Below the pieces are notes generated by a model, which made no database searches, was not told the DNA's origin, and saw only the letters and a program-made list of their open reading frames with translations. DNA of 64,000 nucleotides from a gamma proteobacterium HTCC2207 (GTDB taxonomy: Bacteria > Pseudomonadota > Gammaproteobacteria > Pseudomonadales > Porticoccaceae), in NCBI GenBank assembly GCA_000153445.1, contig CH672396.1:467668-531667 (forward strand), given 5' to 3'. Made by a program: the position numbers and the translations under genes. This document shows positions 17,872 to 26,923 of this stretch, piece by piece. Position 1 is the stretch's first letter. Every line of letters starts with the position of its first letter.

Positions 17872-18899
17872 GTGAAATATATATGCAGTTTTCAGATCAG
17901 GTTAATCAGCAGGCGGCGGAGTGGTTTACTCTTATGCAGTCTGGTGATGTGTCCGCCAGTGACCGCGAGGCTCTGCAAGCCTGGTTGGCCGAGCATTCTG
18001 ATCATGACAAAGCCTTTAAGCAAATGGAGCTTTTGTGGCAGGACCTGGGTGATGTGGCCGACACTGCTGAGGGTCGAGCGCTTCGCCAATCGGTGGAATC
18101 TGAATCCATAGCTGCGCGGCTGCAACAGCTACTTATGGCGCCGCTGATAAATCTCAAAAATATTTTTTCTGTGCCAACCTATGCCATGGCGCTTGCTGTT
18201 GTTTGCATAGCGGTCGGAGCGCTTATGTTGCCAATCGCCAAAGAGCCGGTGACGGTTTATTACAGTACTCAGCACGGCGAAATAAAAACCATTGTATTGG
18301 CGGATAATTCAGAGATCACTCTGGGTGCCAAGTCGGCGATTAGAACCCATATCTCGGAGTCTGATCGAACGGTGGAGTTGCTCAATGGCGAAGCTTTTTT
18401 TGATATAGCCAAAGATCGACAAAAGCCATTTTCTGTTGCAGTGAATGATGTGTTGATCGAAGTGGTGGGCACTCAATTCAATGTTCAAAAAATACGCGAT
18501 GCGGTCAATGTGGCTGTTTTAGAAGGCATAGTGAAAGTTTTCGAACAGGCTGCTAGCCAGACTGTATCGCTTCCTGATGTAGTCCTGACTGCGGGGCAGA
18601 AAGTGGTTAAATCAAATGACCGAGCTTTTGAGTCAGTGACAGCAGTATCCAGTTCCGACCTCGGCGCTTGGCGTTTGGGCCGCTTAATCTACAGAGATAT
18701 CTCATTGGCGGATATAGTTGCCGACGCCGGCCGCTACTTTGACGGCAAAATAATATTGCAGTCGGACGATCTTGACGAGGTAAAGGTCACTATGACATTG
18801 CGTACAGATCAAGTGGGCCAGCTGCCGGAAATGTTGGCGCAAACGCTGCCGCTGAAAGTGCAGGTTATCTCCGAAAAACTCATCTTGCTCAAGAAATAG
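17868..18899 (+). CDS. FecR-family membrane anti-sigma factor/signal transducer
   Basis: A 343-residue single-pass inner-membrane protein. Residues about 10-60 form the cytoplasmic DUF4880 sigma-binding domain (AAEWFTLMQSGDVSASDREA). One transmembrane helix lies at about 103-124 (YAMALAVVCIAVGALMLP). The periplasmic FecR domain follows (about 130-225: LADNSEITLGAKSAIRTH, GEAFFDIAKD, VVGTQFNV), then a C-terminal STN-like/DUF4974 segment (WRLGRLIYRDISLADIVADA). In the Fec paradigm the periplasmic part contacts the STN domain of the outer-membrane receptor and then releases or activates the sigma factor. The likely partners are the sigma factor at 17341 and the receptor at 20735. Confidence 0.92.
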   Translation: MSEIYMQFSDQVNQQAAEWFTLMQSGDVSASDREALQAWLAEHSDHDKAFKQMELLWQDLGDVADTAEGRALRQSVESESIAARLQQLLMAPLINLKNIFSVPTYAMALAVVCIAVGALMLPIAKEPVTVYYSTQHGEIKTIVLADNSEITLGAKSAIRTHISESDRTVELLNGEAFFDIAKDRQKPFSVAVNDVLIEVVGTQFNVQKIRDAVNVAVLEGIVKVFEQAASQTVSLPDVVLTAGQKVVKSNDRAFESVTAVSSSDLGAWRLGRLIYRDISLADIVADAGRYFDGKIILQSDDLDEVKVTMTLRTDQVGQLPEMLAQTLPLKVQVISEKLILLKK

Positions 18900-18974
18900 G
18901 CGATCGCGGTAGCCTGCGAATTCCGGTCGCCTGTCAATTTACACTGTGATGTCGACCGAATTGGACAGGTCTTG

Positions 18975-19049
18975 TACCGCTTTCGACTTTACCGCCTTCG
19001 AGCTTACCGCTTTCAAACTTGCCACTTTCGAATTTATCACTTTCGAACT
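18975..19049. repeat. Five tandem copies of a degenerate 15-bp unit
   Basis: Units begin at 18975, 18990, 19005, 19020 and 19035 and follow the consensus TACCGCTTTCGAACT with one to four changes each. The array occupies the gap between the FecR gene and the sugar porter, ending 82 bases before the porter start. No conserved spacer exists, so it is not CRISPR. Its role, if any, is unknown. Confidence 0.92.
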
Positions 19050-19131
19050 TACTATTAAAAAACGACAAAGAAGTAACTGCCATCAGGCACTAAAATAATA
19101 ATCAGCAATAATAAAAAACGTAGAGGGAATC

Positions 19132-20565
19132 ATGTCTATCGCCGCAAGCTCCAGTACTAAAAAACTCAGTATTTTACAAATCACCATTGTCGCTGCATTA
19201 GGCGGTTTATTGTTCGGATATGACACCGGTGTGATAGCGGGCAGTCAGCTTTATTTCACCAAATATTTTAACCTTTCTGCCGCCGAGCAGGGTTGGGCAG
19301 TCAGCAGTGCGCTCTATGGTTGTCTAGTGGGTGCACTGGCAGGTGGGTATCTCACTAAGCGCATCAGCAGAAAGTACACGTTGATCCTTGCGGCTTCTCT
19401 CTTTGCTGTTTCGGCCTGGGGTTCTGGTATGGCAGCAACCCTCAATGAGCTGGCGATTTACCGAATTATTGGTGGTCTTGCCGTGGGCATGGCCTCACTG
19501 GCGGCACCTATGTACATTGCTGAAATGGCGCCACCTAAATACCGTGGTCGTATGGTTTCCTACTATCAGTTGGCCGTGGTTATTGGTTTTTTTGTAGTGT
19601 TTTTGGCGACCTATTTTATCGGCGGTGGCGACACGCAGAATATGACCCCAGAAGTGCTTGCGCAGCTTCATGAGCACAATGTCAATCAGGGCTGGCGCAT
19701 TATGCTCTGGTCTGAGCTATTGCCGGCACTGGCTTTCTTGGGGCTGTTATTTACTGTGCCGCACAGCCCCCGCTGGTTGATCTCACAGGGCCGCACTGAA
19801 GAGGCTAAAACTGTGCTGGCTCAGATAACCTCAAGCGAGCAAGAGGCGGCGTCTGAGTTTGCTGATATAGAGGCGTCTCTGACCCATAGTCCAGCCCCAA
19901 ACCTGGCCATGTTGTTTGGTAAAGGTATTGGTTTTGCTCTATTTCTCGGTGTTATGTTGTCGATATTCCAGCAGGTCACTGGTATCAATGCGATTCTCTA
20001 TTACGGTGCGGAAATATTTAGTAACGCCCTAGGTTATGGCCCAGAAGATGCGCTTAAGCAGCAGCTATGGCTGGGGGCGGTCAATCTGATCTTTACCTTT
20101 GTCGCTATTTACAAAGTCGATAGCTGGGGCCGCAAGCCACTGTTTATTGCCGGTAGTATAGGTATGTGTGCCGGTTTAACTGTGCTCGGTCTGACAATTT
20201 ACACTCAGCAGATGGGTGTTGTTTCCCTGATCGCGGTACTGGTCTTTATCGCCTCATTTGCCATGTCTATGGGCCCAGTTGTGTGGGTAATGTTGTCGGA
20301 AATGTTTCCGAATAATGTACGCAGTGTCGCTATGTCGATCGCTGTTGCGGCGCAGTGGCTATTCAATGCTCTGGTAGCCAATAGCTTCCCTCTGGTAAAC
20401 CAAAGTACCTTGAATCAGGAAGGCTTTAACGGCGCGCTGCCATACTTTATCTTTGCCTCGTTCTGTGTAGTTGCGATGATATTTGTCTGGAAGCTGGTTC
20501 CCGAGACCAAGGGTAAGACACTTGAGGAAATGGAAGCACTTTGGTCCGCCAAGGACGCAGGCTAA
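19132..20565 (+). CDS. MFS sugar porter (sugar/H+ symporter family)
   Basis: A 477-residue inner-membrane transporter with twelve predicted helices. Sugar-porter signatures are complete: GYDTGVIAGSQ in helix 1, LTKRISRKYTL in loop 2-3, VPHSPRWLISQGR (PESPR motif) after helix 6, QQVTGINAILYYG in helix 7, and VPETKGKTLEEME at the C-terminus. Glucose, galactose or xylose import is typical. With the GH3 exo-glucosidase upstream, glucose is the best guess. GAGGGAAT before the ATG is a good ribosome-binding site. Confidence 0.93.
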   Translation: MSIAASSSTKKLSILQITIVAALGGLLFGYDTGVIAGSQLYFTKYFNLSAAEQGWAVSSALYGCLVGALAGGYLTKRISRKYTLILAASLFAVSAWGSGMAATLNELAIYRIIGGLAVGMASLAAPMYIAEMAPPKYRGRMVSYYQLAVVIGFFVVFLATYFIGGGDTQNMTPEVLAQLHEHNVNQGWRIMLWSELLPALAFLGLLFTVPHSPRWLISQGRTEEAKTVLAQITSSEQEAASEFADIEASLTHSPAPNLAMLFGKGIGFALFLGVMLSIFQQVTGINAILYYGAEIFSNALGYGPEDALKQQLWLGAVNLIFTFVAIYKVDSWGRKPLFIAGSIGMCAGLTVLGLTIYTQQMGVVSLIAVLVFIASFAMSMGPVVWVMLSEMFPNNVRSVAMSIAVAAQWLFNALVANSFPLVNQSTLNQEGFNGALPYFIFASFCVVAMIFVWKLVPETKGKTLEEMEALWSAKDAG

Positions 20566-20734
20566 GGTGCTGCTGACAATTGCAGTGGGCTCTAGATGAG
20601 GAGGACTATATATTGCTAAATATGCGCATTCGTATAAGCTTTGTTTGTTAGAGTGATCGACGAGTTGCGCAGGAAGAACCCTGTACAAAAATTCCAAAAA
20701 ATAGAGCGTGGGCTACCGCGCCATTGATTTGATA

Positions 20735-23578
20735 ATGAAAAAATCGAATAAGATGAGGGGGAGGGGTTTGCCAACGGCTGTAGTACTAGCCGCGACCTCT
20801 TTCGCTCTCGATTTTGGATTTATACCTCAGGCTTTAGCTGAAACCAGCGACCTGAGCCTAACTGCTCAGTCGGTCCAGAATTCCCAGACTAAAGCGCCTA
20901 CCCTAGCCTTCAATATCTCGCCACAGCCCCTAGAGTCCGGGCTAGTCGCGTTTTCTAAGCAGGCAGATATCAATATTATTGGTGTCACTGCAATCTTGCG
21001 TGACCACCGAGTAGCGGTACTCAAAGGTGATTTCACCAAGGCAGAGGCCTTGGATAGGTTGCTCGAGGGTACTGGATTAAGCTATGAGATGATCAATGAT
21101 ACCGCGGTATCAATCTTTGTTAAGCCCCAGGTCCCCGAGACGCTTGATGAAGAGCCCTTTCTGCAAGAAATTTTTATCACTGCCACGGGCCGTGCCACGG
21201 ACTTGCAGAAAACGCCCATAGCGGTGTCCGCATTTGATCAAGTCAGGTTGGACTTTGCTGGTGCCACGGATCTGCGAGCCCTGTCCTATATGGTGCCTGG
21301 TTTAGAGATGACTAATACGGCACCTCAGGCAGCGACACTGGTGCAACTGCGTGGCGTGGGCAGCACCAATATTACTGAAATCGCCGATGGGCCAGTCTCC
21401 ATTCATGTGGACGGTATCTATTCTCCCAGGTCTCAGGCAGCGGTGGCGCTGCTCTATGATGTTGATCGCATTGAGGTTCTGCGTGGTCCTCAGGGTACCT
21501 TGCGGGGTCGCAATTCACCCTCTGGGAGTATTAATGTCTATAACCAGCAACCGCTGCTGGATGTGCTGGAGGGCAACATATCCCTTGGCTACGGTAACTA
21601 CGATCGTCGCGAATATCACGGTGCATTAAATCTGCCGGTCAGCGATACTCTTAGTGTGCGTTTTGCCGGTGCCTCACTGCGCCATGATGCCTACACTGAG
21701 CTAGTGGATAATTATCTCGGACTTGGCTCTGGGTATCCGACAAACAGCACTGAGCTAAGTGCTTTTGATCAGGCTGTTGACTATGGTCAGGATGGGCCAG
21801 AAATGGCCGATAAGCACAGCTGGAGAGTTTCTGCTCTGTGGCAGCCAACCGAGGAATTTAGAGCCGTAACTAGCCTTGAACGATACCGAGATCAGGGCAC
21901 GGGCCTTGCCCAGCTCGCCCCAGATCTGGTGGCCAAGGGTATTCGAGCGGTGGTGTCCGACAGTCCGTCTTTTCTCGACTTAACCAATACTGCGCTGCGT
22001 ACAGAGCTCGACTATAAAACCGACAACTATTCTCTGCGCTATCTCTACGGGCAGTCGCAAATGCGTCGCCAGCAAATTGTCGATGCGGATAATGGCAGAA
22101 GCAGCAGTTTTGAACAGCAGCGCACCCACAGTTCCGACTTTACGTTTTCGTCCCATGAATTGCAGTTAATGAATGATGACACTGAGCGCCTGAGATGGTT
22201 GCTGGGTGCCTTCTTTTCCCGTGAGAAGAACGAGATTGTATTTGCCGTAGATCAGCAGAACGCCGGTGGCGGACGCTTTGCCAATGGCGCCACAAGCTGG
22301 ATTAATGACTTTGATGGCGCCGCCGTGTCCTTCGCCATCCAGCCGGATCGCCAGGTCGAGTCAATGGGCTTGTTCTCTCAGGTCACCTATGACCTCGATG
22401 AACTCAGCAGTCTAACAGTGGGTGCAAGATACACTAAAGACAGCAAGTCAGATCGTGATGGCCGGGCGATAAATTGCCGGGTAACCTCTGCGCTAGGTTC
22501 CTATGTGGGGGCAGATTCTATTGGCCCCGGCGCGCCGTCTCCAGAGGATATCTATGCAGATACAGCGACCCAGCAGGCAATTAATGCAGGCACTTTCCAT
22601 GACAATGGCACCAGTGAGGGTATTGGTGATCAGCCCTGCTGGATTCGTCAGGTCAATGACTTAAATATATCCTGGGAAAATGTCAGTGGACTGATTCGTT
22701 ATGACTACCGGCCCTCCGATGATCTGATGTATTTTGCCAGTCTTTCCAACGGCTTTAAATCTGGGCATATTCAGGATGCCGGCAACCATGTTGCACCGGA
22801 GACCGTGACCAATTTTGAGTTGGGCTTTAAAGCGCAATATTTGGATGACAGTTTGCGGCTTAACGGGGCATTGTTTCATGCCGATTACAGAGATCTTCAG
22901 TTTTCCAATGAAGACCGCCTAGATATCAATTTTGATGGCATCGCCGACACCGGTGGCAGCACCGTGGTGCGCAATGCCTCTGCGGCAACTATTCAAGGTT
23001 TGGAACTAGAGCTGGATTGGGTGATGACAGATGTTGACCAGCTGCAATTAACTGCGGCCTTCACCCATGCACATTTTGATCAATTTGAAATCCCTGACAC
23101 TCTGTTTGGTGATCTCTTTAATCCCTATGTCTCTGATCAATCCCTGTCGCCAGAGGATCCTGTTGTTCTGTCTGGCAATAGTCCCCCGAGAGTGCCGGAC
23201 TGGAAACTAACGCTTTCCTACAGCCACAATTTTATTTTTGATCGAGGCGTGCTAACTCCTCGTGTAGTGTTAAAGGCATCAGATAGTTATTTCCTCGATA
23301 TTTATAATCGCGATAAATTGGCGCCGGGCATTTTTGATAGCCTACCCAATGGCGGTGAGAGTCTTGGGGTTCAGCAGTCCTATAAACTGTTCGACTTAAG
23401 TTTAGCCTATCAACCCAACTCAAAAAATTGGACAGTTGCCGCCTATATTCACAATCTGGCAGACAAAAATATCAAGGTGGATTCAGGTAATGTGCTCACC
23501 TCGGCAGGCCTGATTGCAACTTATATGGAGCCGCGAACTTTCCAGATAAAGTTTAACTACTCATTTTCTGGCAGTTAA
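20735..23578 (+). CDS. TonB-dependent receptor with N-terminal STN signalling domain (transducer)
   Basis: An outer-membrane receptor of 947 residues from the ATG at 20735; an in-frame GTG at 20708 would add nine residues ahead of the signal peptide and seems less likely. After the signal peptide (to about QALAE) comes an STN domain (FNISPQPLESGLVAFSKQAD ... LLEGTGLSYEM) used by FecA-like receptors to signal to FecR. A TonB-box region (LQEIFITATGR), the plug (LRGVGSTNITEIADGPVSIH, VDRIEVLRGPQGTLRGRNSP) and a barrel ending FNYSFSGS follow. It is probably both transporter and sensor for the sigma/anti-sigma pair at 17341-18899. The ligand is unknown; sugar neighbours suggest a glycan. Confidence 0.9.
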   Translation: MKKSNKMRGRGLPTAVVLAATSFALDFGFIPQALAETSDLSLTAQSVQNSQTKAPTLAFNISPQPLESGLVAFSKQADINIIGVTAILRDHRVAVLKGDFTKAEALDRLLEGTGLSYEMINDTAVSIFVKPQVPETLDEEPFLQEIFITATGRATDLQKTPIAVSAFDQVRLDFAGATDLRALSYMVPGLEMTNTAPQAATLVQLRGVGSTNITEIADGPVSIHVDGIYSPRSQAAVALLYDVDRIEVLRGPQGTLRGRNSPSGSINVYNQQPLLDVLEGNISLGYGNYDRREYHGALNLPVSDTLSVRFAGASLRHDAYTELVDNYLGLGSGYPTNSTELSAFDQAVDYGQDGPEMADKHSWRVSALWQPTEEFRAVTSLERYRDQGTGLAQLAPDLVAKGIRAVVSDSPSFLDLTNTALRTELDYKTDNYSLRYLYGQSQMRRQQIVDADNGRSSSFEQQRTHSSDFTFSSHELQLMNDDTERLRWLLGAFFSREKNEIVFAVDQQNAGGGRFANGATSWINDFDGAAVSFAIQPDRQVESMGLFSQVTYDLDELSSLTVGARYTKDSKSDRDGRAINCRVTSALGSYVGADSIGPGAPSPEDIYADTATQQAINAGTFHDNGTSEGIGDQPCWIRQVNDLNISWENVSGLIRYDYRPSDDLMYFASLSNGFKSGHIQDAGNHVAPETVTNFELGFKAQYLDDSLRLNGALFHADYRDLQFSNEDRLDINFDGIADTGGSTVVRNASAATIQGLELELDWVMTDVDQLQLTAAFTHAHFDQFEIPDTLFGDLFNPYVSDQSLSPEDPVVLSGNSPPRVPDWKLTLSYSHNFIFDRGVLTPRVVLKASDSYFLDIYNRDKLAPGIFDSLPNGGESLGVQQSYKLFDLSLAYQPNSKNWTVAAYIHNLADKNIKVDSGNVLTSAGLIATYMEPRTFQIKFNYSFSGS

Positions 23579-23664
23579 TGTTGGCGGCTAACCCTTTATT
23601 TTTCTCTTCCAATGACTCAATAAAGTCTAGACTATCAACTCTATCTAAGTCTTGCCGGGTAGGC

Positions 23665-23720
23665 AGGTGAGTAGGTGAGTGAGTGAGTGGGTGAATAGGT
23701 GAATAGGTGAATAGGTGAAT
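23665..23720. repeat. Seven tandem copies of an 8-bp unit in a gene leader
   Basis: Units of AGGTGAGT then AGGTGAAT run from 23665 to 23720; the last three AGGTGAAT copies are identical. The array ends 12 bases before the ATG at 23733 and merges into its ribosome-binding site AGGGAGA. Each unit contains AGGTG, itself Shine-Dalgarno-like, and TGA stop triplets. Perfect adjacent copies make this a candidate slippage site. Confidence 0.92.
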
Positions 23721-23732
23721 AGGGAGAAGAGC

Positions 23733-24197
23733 ATGATAATTAAACAGATACCGGCGTTTTTGATATCTTTGGTAATCGCCACATTTTTATTGGTAACCCA
23801 CACCACGGCAACCAACCTGATTTGGTTGCACAGTATCAATATGCCTGTGGATTTTAACCTTGTTCTATCGACTATGGCGACCGACTTAATTGGCATGAAT
23901 TCTAAGGGAGCATTCCCCGCCGTCGCGTTAATCTCTATAGTTCTATTACTCGCCTTTATCACGGCGCGGTTTATTTCCACCCGAACGGCGATCAAAAAAA
24001 CCACCCTCTATGCAATGGCGGGGGGCACCGCCCTTTTTGCCATCGTCGCACTGATGCCATTGGCCTTTTACAATTTAGACTTGATTGCTGGCGCTCGCAC
24101 AATAACTGGCAGGGTTTATCTTGTTCTTGCCGGCGCGCTTGCTGGGTACTATTTTGGGAACCACCTGCAGAAAGGAGATTCTAATGCGCTTAATTAA
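23733..24197 (+). CDS. Hypothetical membrane protein with four predicted helices
   Basis: A 154-residue, strongly hydrophobic protein. The ATG at 23733 is preferred to the in-frame GTG at 23715 because AGGGAGA lies just upstream. Predicted helices are at about 5-25, 60-82, 88-110 and 125-145, with the last ending in LVLAGALAGYYFGNHL. I do not recognise the family. The gene overlaps the PQQ-type dehydrogenase by 14 bases, so the two are translated together and may act together at the inner membrane, for example as an electron-transfer or anchoring partner; that role is inference. Confidence 0.75.
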   Translation: MIIKQIPAFLISLVIATFLLVTHTTATNLIWLHSINMPVDFNLVLSTMATDLIGMNSKGAFPAVALISIVLLLAFITARFISTRTAIKKTTLYAMAGGTALFAIVALMPLAFYNLDLIAGARTITGRVYLVLAGALAGYYFGNHLQKGDSNALN

Positions 24198-25293
24198 TCT
24201 GAGAGGGGTCTGTCTAAGTCTATTGGTTTGCAGTGGGATGGCCCTTGGTAACAACGATGATTTTGAAATCGAAACCCTTGCAGAGGGCCTGGATCACCCC
24301 TGGGGCATTACCTTTATTTCCCCGAGTGAAATGCTGGTCACTGAGCTGTCGGGAAATTTACGTCGGGTGTCCAACGGTCGCCTAAACCCCGAACCCGTCG
24401 CCGGCGTGCCGACGGTTTTATTTGCTGGGCAGGCCGGATTATCTGAAGTAATTCTAGATCCCAGTTTTGCCGATAATAATCGTATTTATCTGTCATTTTC
24501 AGCACCAGATAAAGATCAGCCAAAGCTCAATCAGCTCTATGTTATTCAGGCGCGGCTTGAGGGCAATGAGCTTGTTGATCAGAAAACCATTTTTAGGTCA
24601 GACCCACCGCGCAAAACCGCGGCCCACTACGGTGCTCGACTGGCATTTTTAGCTGATGGGACACTTTTGATTACCTCTGGGGATGGCTTTAATTATCGTG
24701 AGCAGGCCCAGGCATTAGATAACCATTTCGGCAAGATATTGCGCATTAACAGCGATGGCAGTATCCCGAAGGACAACCCCTTTATCGGCAGGCCCAACGC
24801 GCTGCCAGAAATATGGTCTTACGGGCACAGAAATCCGCAGGGACTGGTGATAGCCGATGACGGCACTGTCTATGCACACGAACACGGTCCACAGGGTGGC
24901 GACGAACTCAATCTGGTGTTGCCGGGTAAAAATTATGGTTGGCCGGCGATTACCTATGGTGTCGACTACAGCGGTGCGGTTATCTCCCCCTTCACTGAAC
25001 AGCCGGGAATGGAACAACCATTGAAGTATTGGGACCCGTCCATTGCACCCTCTGGGATGTCGCTTTACCGCGGTGAAATGTTTCCCCAGTGGCAGGGCAA
25101 TCTGTTTATCTCCGCCCTAGTGCCAGGGGATATTCGGCGCATTGAGATGCAGGATAAACGGGCTATTAATGAGCAGATTTTGTTTACTGAGTTTGGCCGA
25201 ATCCGCGATATTGCCGCTGCTCCAGACGGCAGTCTAATACTGGCGACCGATGGTGCAAAGGGTAAGTTAATCAGAGTGAGCGCTAAAAAATAG
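24184..25293 (+). CDS. PQQ-dependent aldose/sorbosone-type sugar dehydrogenase
   Basis: A 369-residue periplasmic enzyme of the GSDH/Asd family (E. coli YliI type). The ATG at 24184 follows AAGGAG and starts a signal peptide (to about GMALG); an upstream ATG at 24121 in the same frame has neither. Family motifs include EGLDHPWGITFISP, GHRNPQGLVI, HEHGPQGGDELNLVLPG and KNYGWPAITYG. These six-bladed beta-propeller enzymes oxidise free aldoses to lactones using PQQ, passing electrons to the respiratory chain. It overlaps the membrane protein at 23733. It could oxidise glucose released by GH3 in the periplasm. PQQ synthesis genes are not in this window. Confidence 0.9.
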   Translation: MRLINLRGVCLSLLVCSGMALGNNDDFEIETLAEGLDHPWGITFISPSEMLVTELSGNLRRVSNGRLNPEPVAGVPTVLFAGQAGLSEVILDPSFADNNRIYLSFSAPDKDQPKLNQLYVIQARLEGNELVDQKTIFRSDPPRKTAAHYGARLAFLADGTLLITSGDGFNYREQAQALDNHFGKILRINSDGSIPKDNPFIGRPNALPEIWSYGHRNPQGLVIADDGTVYAHEHGPQGGDELNLVLPGKNYGWPAITYGVDYSGAVISPFTEQPGMEQPLKYWDPSIAPSGMSLYRGEMFPQWQGNLFISALVPGDIRRIEMQDKRAINEQILFTEFGRIRDIAAAPDGSLILATDGAKGKLIRVSAKK

Positions 25294-25337
25294 TGCTGGC
25301 AGGGCAGAGGCCCGGTTAAAAGTAGGCTAGTGGCAAT

Positions 25338-26243
25338 ATGACAAAAATAAAAAAAATAATGATTACTGCTGCTGCCAGTTTTATCGGTCTAGGGATCGCC
25401 GGGCTTTTTACATTTGCCTGGACGCTCTCAACCAACGTTATGCACCCCAAATACACCTGTAGTGAAGAGCACTTTATATACTGTGGTGATCCCTCCCAGC
25501 TTGACCTTGCCTTTGATGATATTGCGTTTAAGTCGGCGGATGGCACCGACCTAAGTGGCTGGTATATACCGGCGCAAGCTTCGGATAAAACCGTTATTTT
25601 TGTCCATGGTCACGGCGCCGATCGGCACGAGGGAATGCGTTGGTTTAAAGCAGTACATGGGGCGGGTTTTAATATACTGGTTTTTGATCTGCGCAACAGT
25701 GGTGCCAATGCCCAGACCTTTTCCACTATGGGTTATTTTGAACGCGAGGATGTGGTGGCTGCTGTGGACTATCTGTACCGGCAAAAAGCTATTTACAGTA
25801 TCGGTATCTTCGGCACCTCTATGGGAGCCGCAACCTCGATTATGGCAATGCAGGCCGACCCTCGCATCGATGCAGGCGTCTTTGAGGCGGGTTGGGCCAA
25901 CTTGGAAGATCTCTACGCTGAGATTATCCAGCAGTATGTGGGGCTGCCAAGTTTTCCTCTGCTGCCTCTGACCACTTGGATTTTAGAACAGCGTACGGGC
26001 ATGGATATGGCCGTGCTAAATCCAGAGGATATGCTGGCAGATATAGCCCCGAGACCGGTATTTATTATTCATTGCTCGGGGGATAAGCTAGTTGGCCTCT
26101 CTCATGGTGAGAGAAATTACGCCGCCGCAAAACAACCTAAAGAATATTGGCAGTCGCCCTGTGAAACCCATGCCCGAGCCTGGCAGTCAGATCCGCAGTA
26201 TATTGAGCAGCGTGTGACCCACTATTTCTCAGAATACTTATAG
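25338..26243 (+). CDS. Alpha/beta-hydrolase, membrane-anchored
   Basis: A 301-residue serine hydrolase with an N-terminal helix (about 8-30) that anchors or exports it. Catalytic residues are visible: S161 in GTSMGA, D249 in HCSGDK and H278 in CETHARAW; the oxyanion region is VHGHGADRHEG. The cysteines at 41, 49, 246 and 275 could form periplasmic disulfides. It resembles BAAT/FrsA-like or YfhR-type esterases of unknown substrate. It follows the sugar dehydrogenase by 44 bases and converges with scoB, 11 bases away. Confidence 0.85.
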   Translation: MTKIKKIMITAAASFIGLGIAGLFTFAWTLSTNVMHPKYTCSEEHFIYCGDPSQLDLAFDDIAFKSADGTDLSGWYIPAQASDKTVIFVHGHGADRHEGMRWFKAVHGAGFNILVFDLRNSGANAQTFSTMGYFEREDVVAAVDYLYRQKAIYSIGIFGTSMGAATSIMAMQADPRIDAGVFEAGWANLEDLYAEIIQQYVGLPSFPLLPLTTWILEQRTGMDMAVLNPEDMLADIAPRPVFIIHCSGDKLVGLSHGERNYAAAKQPKEYWQSPCETHARAWQSDPQYIEQRVTHYFSEYL

Positions 26244-26254
26244 GCAGCTGATCG

Positions 26255-26911
26255 CTAAAAGCGCATCTCAGGAACATTATCCGGAATAACCAGTTCGCCA
26301 GCAGTCAGCTTGGCGATCTCTTCGACGCTCACTCCGCGGGCGCGCTCTCGCAAAACAAACTTACCCTCGACTATATCCATTAAAGCCAGATCCGTCAGTA
26401 CGCGTTTAATACAGCCTTTTCCGGTGAGGGGTAGGGTGCATTCGGCCAGCAGTTTCGACGCCCCAGATTTGGATGCATGGGTCATGGTGACAATAATATT
26501 ATCTGCGCCAGCCACCAAATCCATAGCACCGCCCATCCCTTTAATCAGTTTTCCCGGAATCATATAAGAGGCAATATTGCCCTGACAGTCCACTTCAAAA
26601 GCGCCGAGTACTGTGAGATCCACATGGCCGCCACGAATCATGGCAAAGGATTCTGCCGAGGAAAATAACGAGGCTCCAGTGACCATAGTCACCGTCTGTT
26701 TGCCCGCATTAATCAGATCTGCATCCACCTCTTCTTCGAGGGGGAAGGGCCCCATGCCCAACAGTCCGTTTTCCGATTGCAGCATCACCTGCATATCCTC
26801 GGGAATATAGTTGGCCGCCAATGTGGGAATACCTATACCCAGATTAACGTAGAAGCCGTCATGAAATTCTTGAGCTACCCGTTGAGCTAGCTGTTCGCGA
26901 CTTAAAGCCAT
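26255..26911 (-). CDS. scoB: 3-oxoacid CoA-transferase subunit B
   Basis: The 218-residue beta subunit of succinyl-CoA:3-ketoacid (or acetoacetate) CoA-transferase. The active-site glutamate is E47 in QSENGLLGMGP, which forms the glutamyl-CoA thioester. GKLIKGMGGAMDLV and MTHASKSGASK are family motifs. It follows scoA with a 12-base gap. The enzyme activates acetoacetate or related acids to CoA thioesters for degradation by thiolase; a thiolase is encoded at 56557 in this window but is not linked to this operon. Confidence 0.95.
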   Translation of the reverse strand: MALSREQLAQRVAQEFHDGFYVNLGIGIPTLAANYIPEDMQVMLQSENGLLGMGPFPLEEEVDADLINAGKQTVTMVTGASLFSSAESFAMIRGGHVDLTVLGAFEVDCQGNIASYMIPGKLIKGMGGAMDLVAGADNIIVTMTHASKSGASKLLAECTLPLTGKGCIKRVLTDLALMDIVEGKFVLRERARGVSVEEIAKLTAGELVIPDNVPEMRF

Positions 26912-26923
26912 AGCAAATTTTCC

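Noticed and set aside
18975-19049. Possible CRISPR array
   Set aside because: Units are contiguous 15-mers with no spacers, and no cas gene is present.
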